From assembly GCA_903864275.1 (NCBI GenBank), contig CAIPFE010000007.1, positions 62,001 to 126,000 on the forward strand: a DNA stretch of 64,000 nucleotides. The letters are read 5' to 3'. This DNA comes from an uncultured Mucilaginibacter sp. Lineage in GTDB: Bacteria > Bacteroidota > Bacteroidia > Sphingobacteriales > Sphingobacteriaceae. Below the pieces are notes generated by a model that saw nothing but the letters and a program-made list of their open reading frames with translations, ran no database searches and was not told the DNA's origin. Shown in pieces: positions 1 to 10,000 of this stretch. Each line of letters begins with the position of its first letter. The first letter of the stretch is position 1. A program made the position numbers and the translations under genes.

Positions 1-1
1 G

Positions 2-133
2 CTGCTTTCCCTGCATGCCACGGCCAAAACCATTGATGATTTAGGCTGGGGACTTTTCATCGGCAGCTTTTTAATATTGCCTTCACTGTTTTATTTGTAT
101 TATAGCTTTCAAAAGAAAGAGGAGATCGTCTGA
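2..133 (+). CDS. C-terminal fragment of a membrane protein (5' end outside window)
   Basis: The window opens inside this gene. The 43 visible codons hold one hydrophobic segment (WGLFIGSFLILPSLFYLYYS) followed by a short charged tail, QKKEEIV. That is consistent with the last transmembrane helix and cytoplasmic tail of a transporter, perhaps of the MFS/AmpG type, but the family cannot be fixed from so little. The TGA stop is supplied by the left arm of an imperfect palindrome (128-227) that also ends the convergent DUF1080 gene. Confidence 0.55.
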   Translation: MLSLHATAKTIDDLGWGLFIGSFLILPSLFYLYYSFQKKEEIV

Positions 134-227
134 ACCGGGATTCAACGGATTTTACGGATTTTTGAGATGATAGTCGCTATTCTATAATCCGAATAATCGG
201 TAAAATCTGCTTAATCCCGGTTCAGAC
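128..227. repeat. Imperfect palindromic repeat, GTCTGAACCGGGATT family, copy 1
   Basis: The arms GTCTGAACCGGGATT (128-142) and AATCCCGGTTCAGAC (213-227) are perfectly complementary over 15 bp, with looser pairing inside (CGGATTTTACGG against TCGGTAAAATCTG). The left arm contains the TGA stop of the upstream gene, and the right arm contains the last codons and TAA stop of the convergent DUF1080 gene. Relatives lie at 45618-45706, 53244-53336 and, as a half copy, at 56421-56455. The transcript would fold into a long hairpin and may act as a two-way terminator. Confidence 0.8.
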
Positions 228-1599
228 TAAGACGTTTCACTTTAATGCTCCTGAACCATGCCTCATTACCATGATCCTGCAACAGCAAATGCCCTTCTTT
301 TGCTTCGCCGAAGTTTTTCCAGATCACGTATTTACTAATAGCCACCAGGTCGCGGAACTCTTTTGAACCACGCTCGTATTCAAGCACTTTAACGCCATTC
401 AGGTAATGCTCGACGTGGTTATTAGGATAAACAATTATCCGCCCCGTGTTCCATGCGCCTACCGGATGTACAAAACGTTCCTGTTTATTGGCCGGGATAA
501 GATCGTATAACGAGGCAAGCGTCCTGTCGCCGCTGCGGCCAAGCTTGGCATCGGGGTGCAGTTTATCATCCAGAACCTGGTATTCCAAACCAATGGCCGA
601 GCCTTTGGTAACTTCGGACAAGGTCACAAAATATTTAACACCGCTATTTGCGCCCGGCGTAATTTTAAACTCAAACGACAGGTCAAAAGCGCCGTAAAGG
701 CTATCAGTGACAATATCACCCCCACCCGATTCTTCTTTACCCTCCGAAGGCAGCACATGCATGGTACCATCAGCATACAGCCAGCCTTTGGCCGGAAATT
801 TGGTAAGCGTTGCACCGCGCCAGCCGTTTGAAGTATGCCCGTCGTACAACAATTTCCATCCACTTACTATTTCATGAGGCGAAAGCTGGTTGGTTGTATA
901 ATTTAGCGTATAAACGTCTTTGGGGAACGGTTTAAATTCCAGGTTTTCGGTTTGGATGACAAGGTTTTTAAAATATACTTTTTTACCCGCCTGATCTGGC
1001 GTGGTTACCGCATGAACCTGTAAACCTATAAAACCTTTGCTGTCGACCGTATCCACCACATCCGCAACCGCCGTACCATTTATCCATGTGCGCATTTCGT
1101 TACCTATACATTCTATGCGGATATGGTTATAAACCCCAACTTTAAACGCATCTTTTGCTTTTGCATTAAGGTCAAGCGGATATAGCCAGTCCCTCCTGCC
1201 CTCGTCATAAATGCCACCCGACCATTTACGGCTCGAAGGATCGATCTCAAACTGCCTGCCGTAAACTTTTCCTTTTCCGTTATTCCCGGTTGGATCATAA
1301 TGACTGCGCACCTGCACGCCGGAATTACTCAGCGGACTTTCGATTTTAGTATCCATCTCCAAAATAAAATCACCATATTCCTTTTCTGTTACCAGGAAGG
1401 TGTTACCTGAATTAAGCACCGTTGTACCAACGATTGCGCCATCTTCAACTTTATAATCGGCAGTCCCCGCGAGGCGTTTCCAGCCTTTGAGGGTTTTGCC
1501 ATCGAACAGGCCGGGAGTGCTTTGCGCATGGGTATTTAAGGATATAATCGAGGATGCAGCTATTAAAATAATCGCGGTAGTTAACGTCAGGCTTTTCAT
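211..1599 (-). CDS. Secreted protein with two DUF1080 (3-keto-disaccharide hydrolase) domains
   Basis: A 462-residue protein with an N-terminal signal peptide (hydrophobic stretch, then THAQS). Two concanavalin-like DUF1080 domains follow. The first starts near residue 30 (PGLFDGKTLKGWKRL) and the second near 245 (GWKLLYDGHTSNGWRGATL). The repeated LFDGKTLxGW-type opening is typical of this family, which in Bacteroidota acts on glycosides, including 3-keto-disaccharides, in the periplasm or at the surface. Substrate is not predictable here. The last five codons and the stop lie inside a palindromic repeat, so the C-terminus (SLNRD) is probably repeat-derived. Confidence 0.85.
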   Translation of the reverse strand: MKSLTLTTAIILIAASSIISLNTHAQSTPGLFDGKTLKGWKRLAGTADYKVEDGAIVGTTVLNSGNTFLVTEKEYGDFILEMDTKIESPLSNSGVQVRSHYDPTGNNGKGKVYGRQFEIDPSSRKWSGGIYDEGRRDWLYPLDLNAKAKDAFKVGVYNHIRIECIGNEMRTWINGTAVADVVDTVDSKGFIGLQVHAVTTPDQAGKKVYFKNLVIQTENLEFKPFPKDVYTLNYTTNQLSPHEIVSGWKLLYDGHTSNGWRGATLTKFPAKGWLYADGTMHVLPSEGKEESGGGDIVTDSLYGAFDLSFEFKITPGANSGVKYFVTLSEVTKGSAIGLEYQVLDDKLHPDAKLGRSGDRTLASLYDLIPANKQERFVHPVGAWNTGRIIVYPNNHVEHYLNGVKVLEYERGSKEFRDLVAISKYVIWKNFGEAKEGHLLLQDHGNEAWFRSIKVKRLSLNRD

Positions 1600-2073
1600 A
1601 ACAATTGGTTTGTTTTAAAATTAGGTATAAAAGAACAGCTTAAGAAAGGATTTGTCAAATTAAATGGGGCTGCTATCAGCCTTTGCTTTGTAAAATTCGT
1701 AAGACATTTTTTGCAAAAACCACATAAACGTACCGAAAAACCATGAGCGTTCGCGTTCACTTCGCAGCAACACACGCAATTTTAAATGCGTTAACGGCTG
1801 AAAATCAGTTAGTTGATTTTTGCCAATATCCAAAAAATGCAATAATGGCAACACCCCTGCAAAGACAATAAAAACGACAGGCTTTATCCTTTGCATTGAC
1901 CAACTTAATCCAACCTAGTCGAACTTGACCAACTTAATCCAATCCAACTTAACTAACTTAATCTAACCCAATCAACTCTATCCAACGTAATCAACTTTTA
2001 TCCAAATCTTTTTTACCGACCTTTTAAATACCAGTCTTTAAATATTTACATTTATGGCCGAAACCTTTAATCA
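1600..2073. other. Intergenic region with two repeat types, no credible gene
   Basis: Upstream of both the DUF1080 gene and the first giant surface protein. It holds a dispersed repeat at 1749-1820 that has a relative at 57245-57315, and a stretch at 1897-2005 of degenerate CAACTTAATCCAAC-like units. A similar stretch lies at 26300-26352. A minus-strand reading frame of 78 codons (1660-1896) runs through the repeat and looks accidental. No strong TAnnTTTG promoter was found for the gene at 2074. Confidence 0.6.
1749..1820. repeat. Dispersed repeat, GTTCGCGTTCACTTCGCA family, copy A
   Basis: Shares an exact 18-bp block, GTTCGCGTTCACTTCGCA (1749-1766), with 57245-57262. Both copies then carry CTGAAAATCAG, one variable base, and TAGTTGA about 30 bp later, ending in a T-run. 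Both are intergenic and 55 kb apart. Confidence 0.75.
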
Positions 2074-5000
2074 ATGTTTAAATCCTTACGGTATATTCTT
2101 TTTCTTCTGCTGGTTTTGGCAACTGCAATTAGCTATAGCCAGGCTCCAAATATCAGTTATAGCACTCCGCAAACTTTTACAACCGGCACACCAATAGCTA
2201 CATTAATACCTTCAAATACAGGCGGCGCAGTCCCTGCAACTATTTACGGGCAGGTAACTACTTTTGCGGGGACTTCAGGCGTAAATGGCGCTGTAAACGG
2301 CACCGGTAAGGCGGCAAGTTTTAATTTTCCTACCGCAGTGGCAGTTGATGCCGCAGGAAATTTATATGTCGCAGATGATTTTAACAATCTTGTAAGGAAA
2401 ATTACGCCAACAGGCGTTGTAAGTACTTTTGCAGGAAGCGGTTTAACTCCCCCTTTTTCCAATCTAAACGGAATAATAGTTGACCCATCCGGGAATATAT
2501 TTGTTTCTGACCAGGGAAATGAACTGATTAGAAAAATTACCCCTGGCGGCGTCGTTTCTACCTTTGCTGGTCAAATCGGTGTCGCAGGCGCAACTAATGG
2601 TCAGGGTACAAATGCCAGTTTCTTTGGTCCAACTGGCCTGGCCGCTGATAAAAATGGGAATATTTATGTAACTGAAAGTGGAAACTATTTAATCAGAAGA
2701 ATTACAGCTGCAGGACTTGTATCTACTTATGCCGGTATCGCGGGAGTAAAAGGTGCAACGAATGGACCGGCCACTACCGCAACTTTTATACCGGGTGCCT
2801 GCGCAATCGACGGCAATGGCAACCTGTACGTGGCTGATAGTGGGAATAATCTCATCCGGCTGATAACACCATCGGGCGTGGTAAGCACTTTTGCGGGGAG
2901 CGGCGCACAAGGCTCAAGCGACGGACCAGGTACATCCGCCAGCTTTTATCAGCCCAATGCCATAACTGTTGATAATATCGGCAATGTTTATGTTGGTGAT
3001 GACGGCAATAATGTTATCAGAAAAATCACACCAGGTGGTCTGGTGTCAACATTAGCCGGGGCCGTTGGGATAATCGGTGCTACTGACGGTACTGGCACTT
3101 CGGCTAGCTTTAATGGCATCGGGGGATTAGCAATAGACTTATCGGGTAATTTATATGAGGCAGACGTAGATAGTAGCCTGATTAGAAAAATAAGCACAAC
3201 GGGTTATACCATTGATAAAGCTTTGCCGCCCGGTTTAACATTCGACCCTAAAACAGGTATTATGAGCGGTACGCCAACAGCTTTTTCAGCGGCAACAAAT
3301 TATACTATTACCGCCTATAATACCTCAGGCAGCAGCAAAGCAATCGTAAACATAGCAGTAACCGGCAATTTAAATTTTGGCCCTATACCTTCAATGGTTT
3401 ATGGCGCTGCCGATTTTAGCCCCGCAGTAAGTAACGCGGGAAGTATAACCTATACCAGTAGCAATACTTCCGTGGCAGATATAGTTGCAGGCAAAATTCA
3501 CATTTTAAGTGTTGGCAAATCAACTATAACGGCAACAAACGGCGCCACAACAATTCAACAACTATTAACGGTAACTCCTGCACAATTGAGCGTCATTGCT
3601 GATAATAAAAGTAAGGCGGCAAATGCGGTTAATCCTGTATTAACTATTAGCTACGGTGGTTTTGTAAATGGGGACAACATGGCTAATTTAACAACGCAAC
3701 CGTCCATTAGTACACCTGCAACTGCGACATCGCCTCCAGGTAGCTACCCGATAAATATAAGTGGAGCAGCTGCCTCAAATTATACTATTAATTACGTCGC
3801 TGGGACATTAACTATTTTGGGCGGATCGACGGTATTGGCCGCCCCGATTCTCCAATATGCAAGTCGCAAGGTTTATACGTCTGGCATAGCTATTACACCC
3901 CTTTCTCCGGTAAATACTGGCGGCGCCATCCCCGCTACTGTTTATGGACAGGTAAGTACGTTTGCCGGTACTCCCGGTGTAACGGGGGCAGAAAATGGTA
4001 ATGGTAACGTTGCAACTTTCGGCCAATTGGATGGCATTACGATTGATGCAAGCGGAAATTTATACGTTACCGATGAAACCAGCAATTTAGTCAGAAAGAT
4101 TACAACGGCCGGCCTGGTGAGCACGCTTGCGGGAAGCGGGTCAGCCGGATCAGCGAATGGCACCGGCACGGCGGCCAGTTTTAATTTTCCGGGTGGCTTA
4201 ACGGCAGACAATGCCGGGAATTTATACGTGACTGAAGAGGTAAGCAATCTTATCAGGCAGATAACGCCGCAAGGGGTGGTTAGCACTTTTGCCGGGGGCG
4301 GGTCAATGTTCGTTGGGCAACGGCTGCAGGTTGGTTTCGTAGAACCTAATGCAATAACGATCGACAAGAACGGCAACTTTTATATTGTGGATGAATTTGA
4401 TTATGTTATAAGGAAAATCGCGCCGGATGGATCAGTTTCAACGTTCGCCGGTACCCTTGGGGTATCTGGCTCAGCTAATGGGCAGGGAACATCAGCCAGT
4501 TTTAATCAGTCGCGTGGAATTACGTCAGATGCAATGGGGAATATTTATGTTGCTGACGGTGGTAATTACCTCATTAGGAAAATTACCCCTGATGGCCTGG
4601 TGAGCACTTTAGCCGGAAATGGAAAACCCGGTTCCTTTGATGGCATAGGAACGGCCGCGGGCTTTTCTTTTATGACAGGGATAACCGCGGATGCAATTGG
4701 TAATATTTATGTCGCTGATTCTGGCGGTAATAACATTAGAAAAATCACTCCCGGGGGCGTAGTTACAACAATTGCGGGCGCTGTAAACATTCCTAATTCA
4801 TTAAAAAACACCTATGCTTATGTCGATGGTATTGGCACCACGGCAAGATTCTTTAGCCCAAATGATTTAACGCTTGATGCCTCGGGCGATCTATACATAG
4901 CAGATTCGGGTAATAGGTTGATAAGGAAAATGATTACCACGGGCTATTCAATTGATAAACCCCTGCCCGCGGGCTTAATCTTTGATGCAACAACAGGGAT

Positions 5001-6678
5001 TATCAGCGGCACTCCGACAGTTGCATCTGCAGCTACAAATTATACTATTAGCGCATATAATATCGGCGGTGGCAGTACCGCAATTGTTAGTATAGAAGTA
5101 GCACCTATTAATGCCGCGTTAAGCTCCATAAAGCTTACTCCCGCTTCAACACTAACCAACACCGGCACCACAGGCACTACAACAACCTACACCACATCAG
5201 TGCCCACTACTACCACATCCGTAACAGTCACACCAACAACACAAGACCCCAATGCCACGGTAAAAGTTAACGGCACAACCGTTGTTTCGGGAACAGCTTC
5301 GGCAAGTATCCCTTTGGTTGTAGGTGCAAATACCCTCACTACGGTAGTAACCGCCCAGGATGGGACAACAACACATACTTATGCAATAACTGTTACCAGG
5401 GCGGCGGGATCAAATAATGCTTTACTCAGCGCAATAAAACTGACCCCGGCTTCAACGCTTACAAACACCGGTACAACCGGCACTACAACAACTTATACCA
5501 CATCGGTAAGCTACCCTACCGCATCGGTAACCGTTACGCCAACCGCGCAGGATCCGGCCGCGACAATAAAAGTGAAGGGCGTAACAGTGGCATCGGGAAC
5601 AGCATCCGGGAGCATTGCTTTAGCAGTCGGCGCCAATACAATTTCCACAGTAGTGACCGCCCAAGATGGAACAACAACCCGCACTTATTCAATAACTGTT
5701 ACCAGGGCTGGACCATCAAACAATGCTCTACTAAGCGCTATAAAACTTACTCCGGCTTCGGCATTAACCAACACCGGTACAAGCGGAACAACAACAACCT
5801 ACACCACAACTGCTGCCGCCGGTACAACATCGGTAACGGTTACACCAACGGCGCAGGACCTAACAACTACGATAAAAGTGAATGGTATAGCGGTAACCTC
5901 TGGAACAGCATCCAGCGCCATTCCCGTGGCAATTGGCAAAACCACGATCACTATCGTAACAACCGCCCAGGATGGTACAACAACAAGAACTTATTCGATA
6001 ATTGTAACCAGGACTGCTTCAAGCAACGCCCTGTTAAGCACTATAAAGCTAACCCCTGCTTCGGCATTGACAAATACCGGTACAAGCGGTACTACAACAA
6101 CCTATACAACATCCGTGAGCAATGCTACCACATCGGTTACTGTTACCGCAACGGCACAGGATGCCAACGCAAAAATAAAAGTAAATGGCGTAGCCGTAGC
6201 CTCAGGCACAGCATCCGGGAGCATTGCTTTAGCAGTTGGGCAAACTACCATCACAACAACAGTAACCGCGCAGGATGGAACAACAACCAGGACCTATTCA
6301 ATCACAGTTACGAGGGCAACCGGGCCGTTGCACAGTCTTTACCTGCCAGTAAGCGTTATACAACCCGCGGACATCTTAAATATAGAGAATGATGGTATTA
6401 TGGTCCACCAGGGTGTCTCGCCAAATGGAGATGGTATTAACGACTTCCTTACTATCGACGGCATAATTGCCTACCCCAACAATAGCTTACAGATCATTGA
6501 CCGTAGCGGTACGCTGATATACCAGGCAAAACATTACAACAACATCGCCAATGTATTTGACGGGCACTCCGGAGTAAACGGCAGGATGCAGCAGCCGGGC
6601 ACTTATTTTTATTCTCTGGATTATGTTGTTGATGGACAGAACAGGCATAAAACAGGGTTTATCCTGCTTAAATATTAA
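2074..6678 (+). CDS. Giant secreted protein: NHL propellers, MBG and cadherin-like repeats, T9SS type-B sorting tail
   Basis: A 1534-residue protein with a signal peptide (1-23, ending SYSQ). NHL beta-propeller repeats (NLYVADxxNNLIRKITPxG) cover about 60-390 and 615-960. Each block ends in a putative Ig (He_PIG-like) unit, LPPGLTFDPKTGIMSGTP or LPAGLIFDATTGIISGTP. An MBG-like domain sits at about 505-585. Four near-identical units of about 100 residues (LSxIKLTPASxLTNTG... start to ...YxITVTR end) follow at about 1011, 1113, 1215 and 1315, matching the cadherin-like beta-sandwich family (PF12733). The last 120 residues (SPNGDGINDFLTIDG... to KTGFILLKY) are a gliding-motility-associated type-B T9SS sorting domain, so export through the outer membrane is expected. 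The next gene is a paralogue with the same C-terminal half. Ligand and role are unknown; adhesion is an inference. Confidence 0.88.
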   Translation: MFKSLRYILFLLLVLATAISYSQAPNISYSTPQTFTTGTPIATLIPSNTGGAVPATIYGQVTTFAGTSGVNGAVNGTGKAASFNFPTAVAVDAAGNLYVADDFNNLVRKITPTGVVSTFAGSGLTPPFSNLNGIIVDPSGNIFVSDQGNELIRKITPGGVVSTFAGQIGVAGATNGQGTNASFFGPTGLAADKNGNIYVTESGNYLIRRITAAGLVSTYAGIAGVKGATNGPATTATFIPGACAIDGNGNLYVADSGNNLIRLITPSGVVSTFAGSGAQGSSDGPGTSASFYQPNAITVDNIGNVYVGDDGNNVIRKITPGGLVSTLAGAVGIIGATDGTGTSASFNGIGGLAIDLSGNLYEADVDSSLIRKISTTGYTIDKALPPGLTFDPKTGIMSGTPTAFSAATNYTITAYNTSGSSKAIVNIAVTGNLNFGPIPSMVYGAADFSPAVSNAGSITYTSSNTSVADIVAGKIHILSVGKSTITATNGATTIQQLLTVTPAQLSVIADNKSKAANAVNPVLTISYGGFVNGDNMANLTTQPSISTPATATSPPGSYPINISGAAASNYTINYVAGTLTILGGSTVLAAPILQYASRKVYTSGIAITPLSPVNTGGAIPATVYGQVSTFAGTPGVTGAENGNGNVATFGQLDGITIDASGNLYVTDETSNLVRKITTAGLVSTLAGSGSAGSANGTGTAASFNFPGGLTADNAGNLYVTEEVSNLIRQITPQGVVSTFAGGGSMFVGQRLQVGFVEPNAITIDKNGNFYIVDEFDYVIRKIAPDGSVSTFAGTLGVSGSANGQGTSASFNQSRGITSDAMGNIYVADGGNYLIRKITPDGLVSTLAGNGKPGSFDGIGTAAGFSFMTGITADAIGNIYVADSGGNNIRKITPGGVVTTIAGAVNIPNSLKNTYAYVDGIGTTARFFSPNDLTLDASGDLYIADSGNRLIRKMITTGYSIDKPLPAGLIFDATTGIISGTPTVASAATNYTISAYNIGGGSTAIVSIEVAPINAALSSIKLTPASTLTNTGTTGTTTTYTTSVPTTTTSVTVTPTTQDPNATVKVNGTTVVSGTASASIPLVVGANTLTTVVTAQDGTTTHTYAITVTRAAGSNNALLSAIKLTPASTLTNTGTTGTTTTYTTSVSYPTASVTVTPTAQDPAATIKVKGVTVASGTASGSIALAVGANTISTVVTAQDGTTTRTYSITVTRAGPSNNALLSAIKLTPASALTNTGTSGTTTTYTTTAAAGTTSVTVTPTAQDLTTTIKVNGIAVTSGTASSAIPVAIGKTTITIVTTAQDGTTTRTYSIIVTRTASSNALLSTIKLTPASALTNTGTSGTTTTYTTSVSNATTSVTVTATAQDANAKIKVNGVAVASGTASGSIALAVGQTTITTTVTAQDGTTTRTYSITVTRATGPLHSLYLPVSVIQPADILNIENDGIMVHQGVSPNGDGINDFLTIDGIIAYPNNSLQIIDRSGTLIYQAKHYNNIANVFDGHSGVNGRMQQPGTYFYSLDYVVDGQNRHKTGFILLKY

Positions 6679-6686
6679 ACAATTTT

Positions 6687-6752
6687 AGATCTGATCCCCG
6701 AAGATGTGACAGCTTTTGAGTAATCAAGTCTTTGGGGATCAAATCTTTTTTT
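6687..6752 (+). terminator. Rho-independent terminator after first giant surface gene
   Basis: The arms at 6687-6704 and 6729-6746 pair at 16 of 18 positions (AGATCTGATCCCCGAAGA against TCTTTGGGGATCAAATCT) and are followed by a T-run to 6752. The stem starts 8 bp after the stop codon. Confidence 0.8.
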
Positions 6753-7046
6753 GGCTGTAAATACATTCTTTCGGTTAGCTGATGAAATTTCCCGCCGCGT
6801 CAGTTTTAGCATTTAATTTTTTCTATTACGAAACATTACATTAACCATTGATTAAGTTCTGATTTTCAGCAATTTAGTTTAGAAAAGCATTGCTTTTACA
6901 AACTAAAATCCTTTATTTTAATAAATAAATCCTTTCCTTTTTAACCTGACTTATAACAATGCCAAAAGCTTCTGTTATATTTTAAATGAACGGGACGAGC
7001 CCTGATAAAACTTGCGCCTGTTATCTATTTTTTAAATTATTGAGCA
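6753..7046. other. AT-rich spacer between the giant paralogues
   Basis: Very AT-rich, with no credible gene, repeat or clear TAnnTTTG promoter motif. It presumably holds the promoter for the gene at 7047, or that gene is reached by readthrough. Confidence 0.4.
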
Positions 7047-10000
7047 ATGACAAAAATTCACCCCACCTCACGCGGGACTTTATCAGCCAAACAATTAAAG
7101 CATGCTTTTGCATGCTTCGTTCTGTTTTTTGCAACGATGCTGCTGACAGCAATTTTCCCCGGCAAATTGCTCGCACAGGCCCCGGCCATAACCTCGTTTA
7201 GTCCGGCAACCGGGCCGGTAGGTACTTTGGTAACTATAAATGGCACAAACCTTGGTACGCCAACCGCCTTTACAATCGGCGGCCAAAACGCTATAGTGGT
7301 ATCAAACACGGGCAGCGTTTTAGTTGGCATGGTTATGCCAAACGCAGCAACAGGTGCAGTTTCTATAACTACGGCAGGTGGTACAGCCAGCGGCAGCGGT
7401 AACTTTACCGTAACGGCAACAAAATATCCTTCCGTACAGCAGGGTGCAAAACTGGCTGGTACCGGTAATACCGGGACTGCTTTACAGGGCGTTTCAGTAG
7501 CCGTCAGCGCGGATGGAAATACAGCTGTTTTGGGTGGTAGTAGTGACAATTCCGATGTTGGGGCGGCCTGGGTATTTGTCCGCAATGGCGGCGCATGGAT
7601 GCAGCAGGGATCGAAACTTGTAGGTACAGGCGCAATTGGGGCCGCTAGCCAGGGTAGTTCGGTAGCCCTTAATGCTGACGGTAATACGGCCATAATAGGG
7701 GGCGCAGGCGACAATAATAGCACGGGAGCTGCCTGGGTCTTCACCCGCAGCGGCAACACCTGGAGCCAGCAGGGTTTAAAACTGGTGGGGACTGGTGCCG
7801 TCGGAGCTGCGGGCCAGGGCAATGCGGTAAGCATCAGCGCTGATGGCAATACTGCCATCGTAGGCGGCAGCGGTGACAATTCAGGCGTGGGAGCGGCCTG
7901 GGTATTTACCCGCAGCGGCAACACATGGACCCAGCAAGGATCAAAGCTGGTAGGCACAGGCTATACCGATACTGAGCTCGGGGGCTGTTCCGTGGCGCTG
8001 AGCGCTGATGGTAATACCGCTATAGTCGGCGGATCTCAGAGCAACTCCAGCAGCGGCGCGGCGTGGGTTTATGCCCGCAGCGGTGGCGCCTGGTCACAGC
8101 AGACAGCAATGGTGGCGGGTCAACAGACCGCCTTCGGCACTTCGGTATCCCTTAGCGCCGATGGCAATACTGCGGTAATTGGTGCACCCAGCCATGCCCC
8201 GCCCCTCCCCAACACGGGAGGGCTCTGGGTTTACGTACGCAGCGGCGGCGCCTGGACGCGGCAGGGCTCCAAAATAGAAGGGACCAGTAGCGTTGGGAGG
8301 TCGCCACAACTGGGCTGGACCGTATCCGTAAGTGCCGACGGCAACACAGCCATAACTGCCGGGTATTCGGACAATGCTAACAATGGTGCAGCCTGGATTT
8401 TCACCCGCAGCGATGGCGCCTGGGCGCAAGTGGGCCCAAAAATCGTGGGTACAAGCAATATCGGAGCCGCCTTCCAGGGCTATTCCGTATCTATAAGTGC
8501 AGACGGCAGCACCGCACTTTCAGGGGGGCCGGATGACAATGCGAACCTGGGTGCGGCATGGGTATTTGTAACTGCGCCACCAAATGATGCCCTGCTAAAA
8601 ACCATAGCGCTAAGTCCCTATACAACACTAACCAATACGGGTACAACTGGCGGCACAACCACCTACACCACTACGGCCGGCAATGGCACCACATCGGTAA
8701 CAGTTACACCTACAACGCAGGATCCGGCGGCCACCGTAAAAGTGAATGGTGTTACCATATTGTCGGGAACAGCATCCGGGAGTATCGCTTTAGGTGCAGA
8801 GGGCACCGCTACCACGATTAATACCGTGGTGACCGCCCGTGACGGAGTTACCACCCATACCTATTCGATAACTATAAACCGGGCCCCGTCATTCAATGCC
8901 TTGCTAAGCCTCTTATCCTTAACCCCTGCCGCTACATTGACTAACACCGGCACAGCTGGCAATACAACCACATACACCACATCGGTAAGCAATGGTACCG
9001 CATGGGTGACAGTTACACCCACAGCACAGGATGCCGATGCCACGATAATTGTTAATGGCAAACTTGTGACTTCGGGAACAGCATCCGGCAATATTGCTTT
9101 GGCAGTTGGTCAAAATACGATCAATACCGTAGTAACCGCACAGGGCGGGACGGCTACCCACACTTATTCGATAATCGTTACCAGGGCGCCGTCCAGCAAT
9201 GCCCGGTTGAGCACTATAAAGCTGACCCCGGCTTCTGCACTGACAAATACCGGTACTTCTGGCGGTACAACAACCTATACCACAACGGTAAGCAATGCTA
9301 CTGCATCGGTAACGGTTACGCCAACTGCCCAGGATAATACCGCAACAATAACCGTTAACGGCATAACGGTAGCTTCTGGAACAGCATCCGGGAGCATACC
9401 ACTGGCAGTCGGTCCCAATACCATTACCACGGTAGTAACAGCGCAGGACGGAACAACAATGCTAACGTATTCGATCACAATTACCCGTTTATCAAACAAT
9501 GCACTGTTAAGCATAATAAAGTTGACACCTGCTTCGACACTAACAAATACCGGCACGACTGGCAGCACAACCACCTACACCACAACGGTCAGCAGCGTTA
9601 TTACGTCGGTTACCGTTACACCAACAGCGCAAGATGCTACTGCCACCATAAAGGTAAATAATGTACCTGTAATATCCGGATCGGCATCCGGAAGCATCGC
9701 ATTAGGGGCAGAAGGTACCTCTACGATCATTAATACAGTAGTTACTTCGCAAGACGGAACAGTAACCCACACCTATTCGATAATTATCACGCGTGCACCA
9801 TCAAACAATGCCTTGCTAAGCACCCTATCGTCAACCCCCGCCACCGCTCTGGCAAACGGCGGCACAGTTGGCAGCACAACCACCTACACTGCATCGGTAA
9901 GTAATGCCACCACATTGGTAACAGTTACGCCAACTACGCAGGATGCTAACGCCACGGTAAAAGTGAATGGCGTGGCCGTAACCTCGGGAACGGCATCAGG

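Noticed and set aside
1660..1896. 78-codon minus-strand frame upstream of the first giant gene
   Set aside because: Runs through a dispersed repeat (1749-1820) and has no family; the repeat explains the open frame.
3942..4376. 144-codon minus-strand frame within the first giant surface gene
   Set aside because: Antisense of NHL repeats, repeated pattern mirrors the sense repeats, no conserved protein look.
7058..7957. 299-codon open frame on the minus strand inside the second giant surface gene
   Set aside because: Antisense to a repeat-rich propeller; composition (Pro/Ala/Thr/Val-rich, no motif) is that of a mirror of Gly/Thr/Asn codons. No promoter or family.
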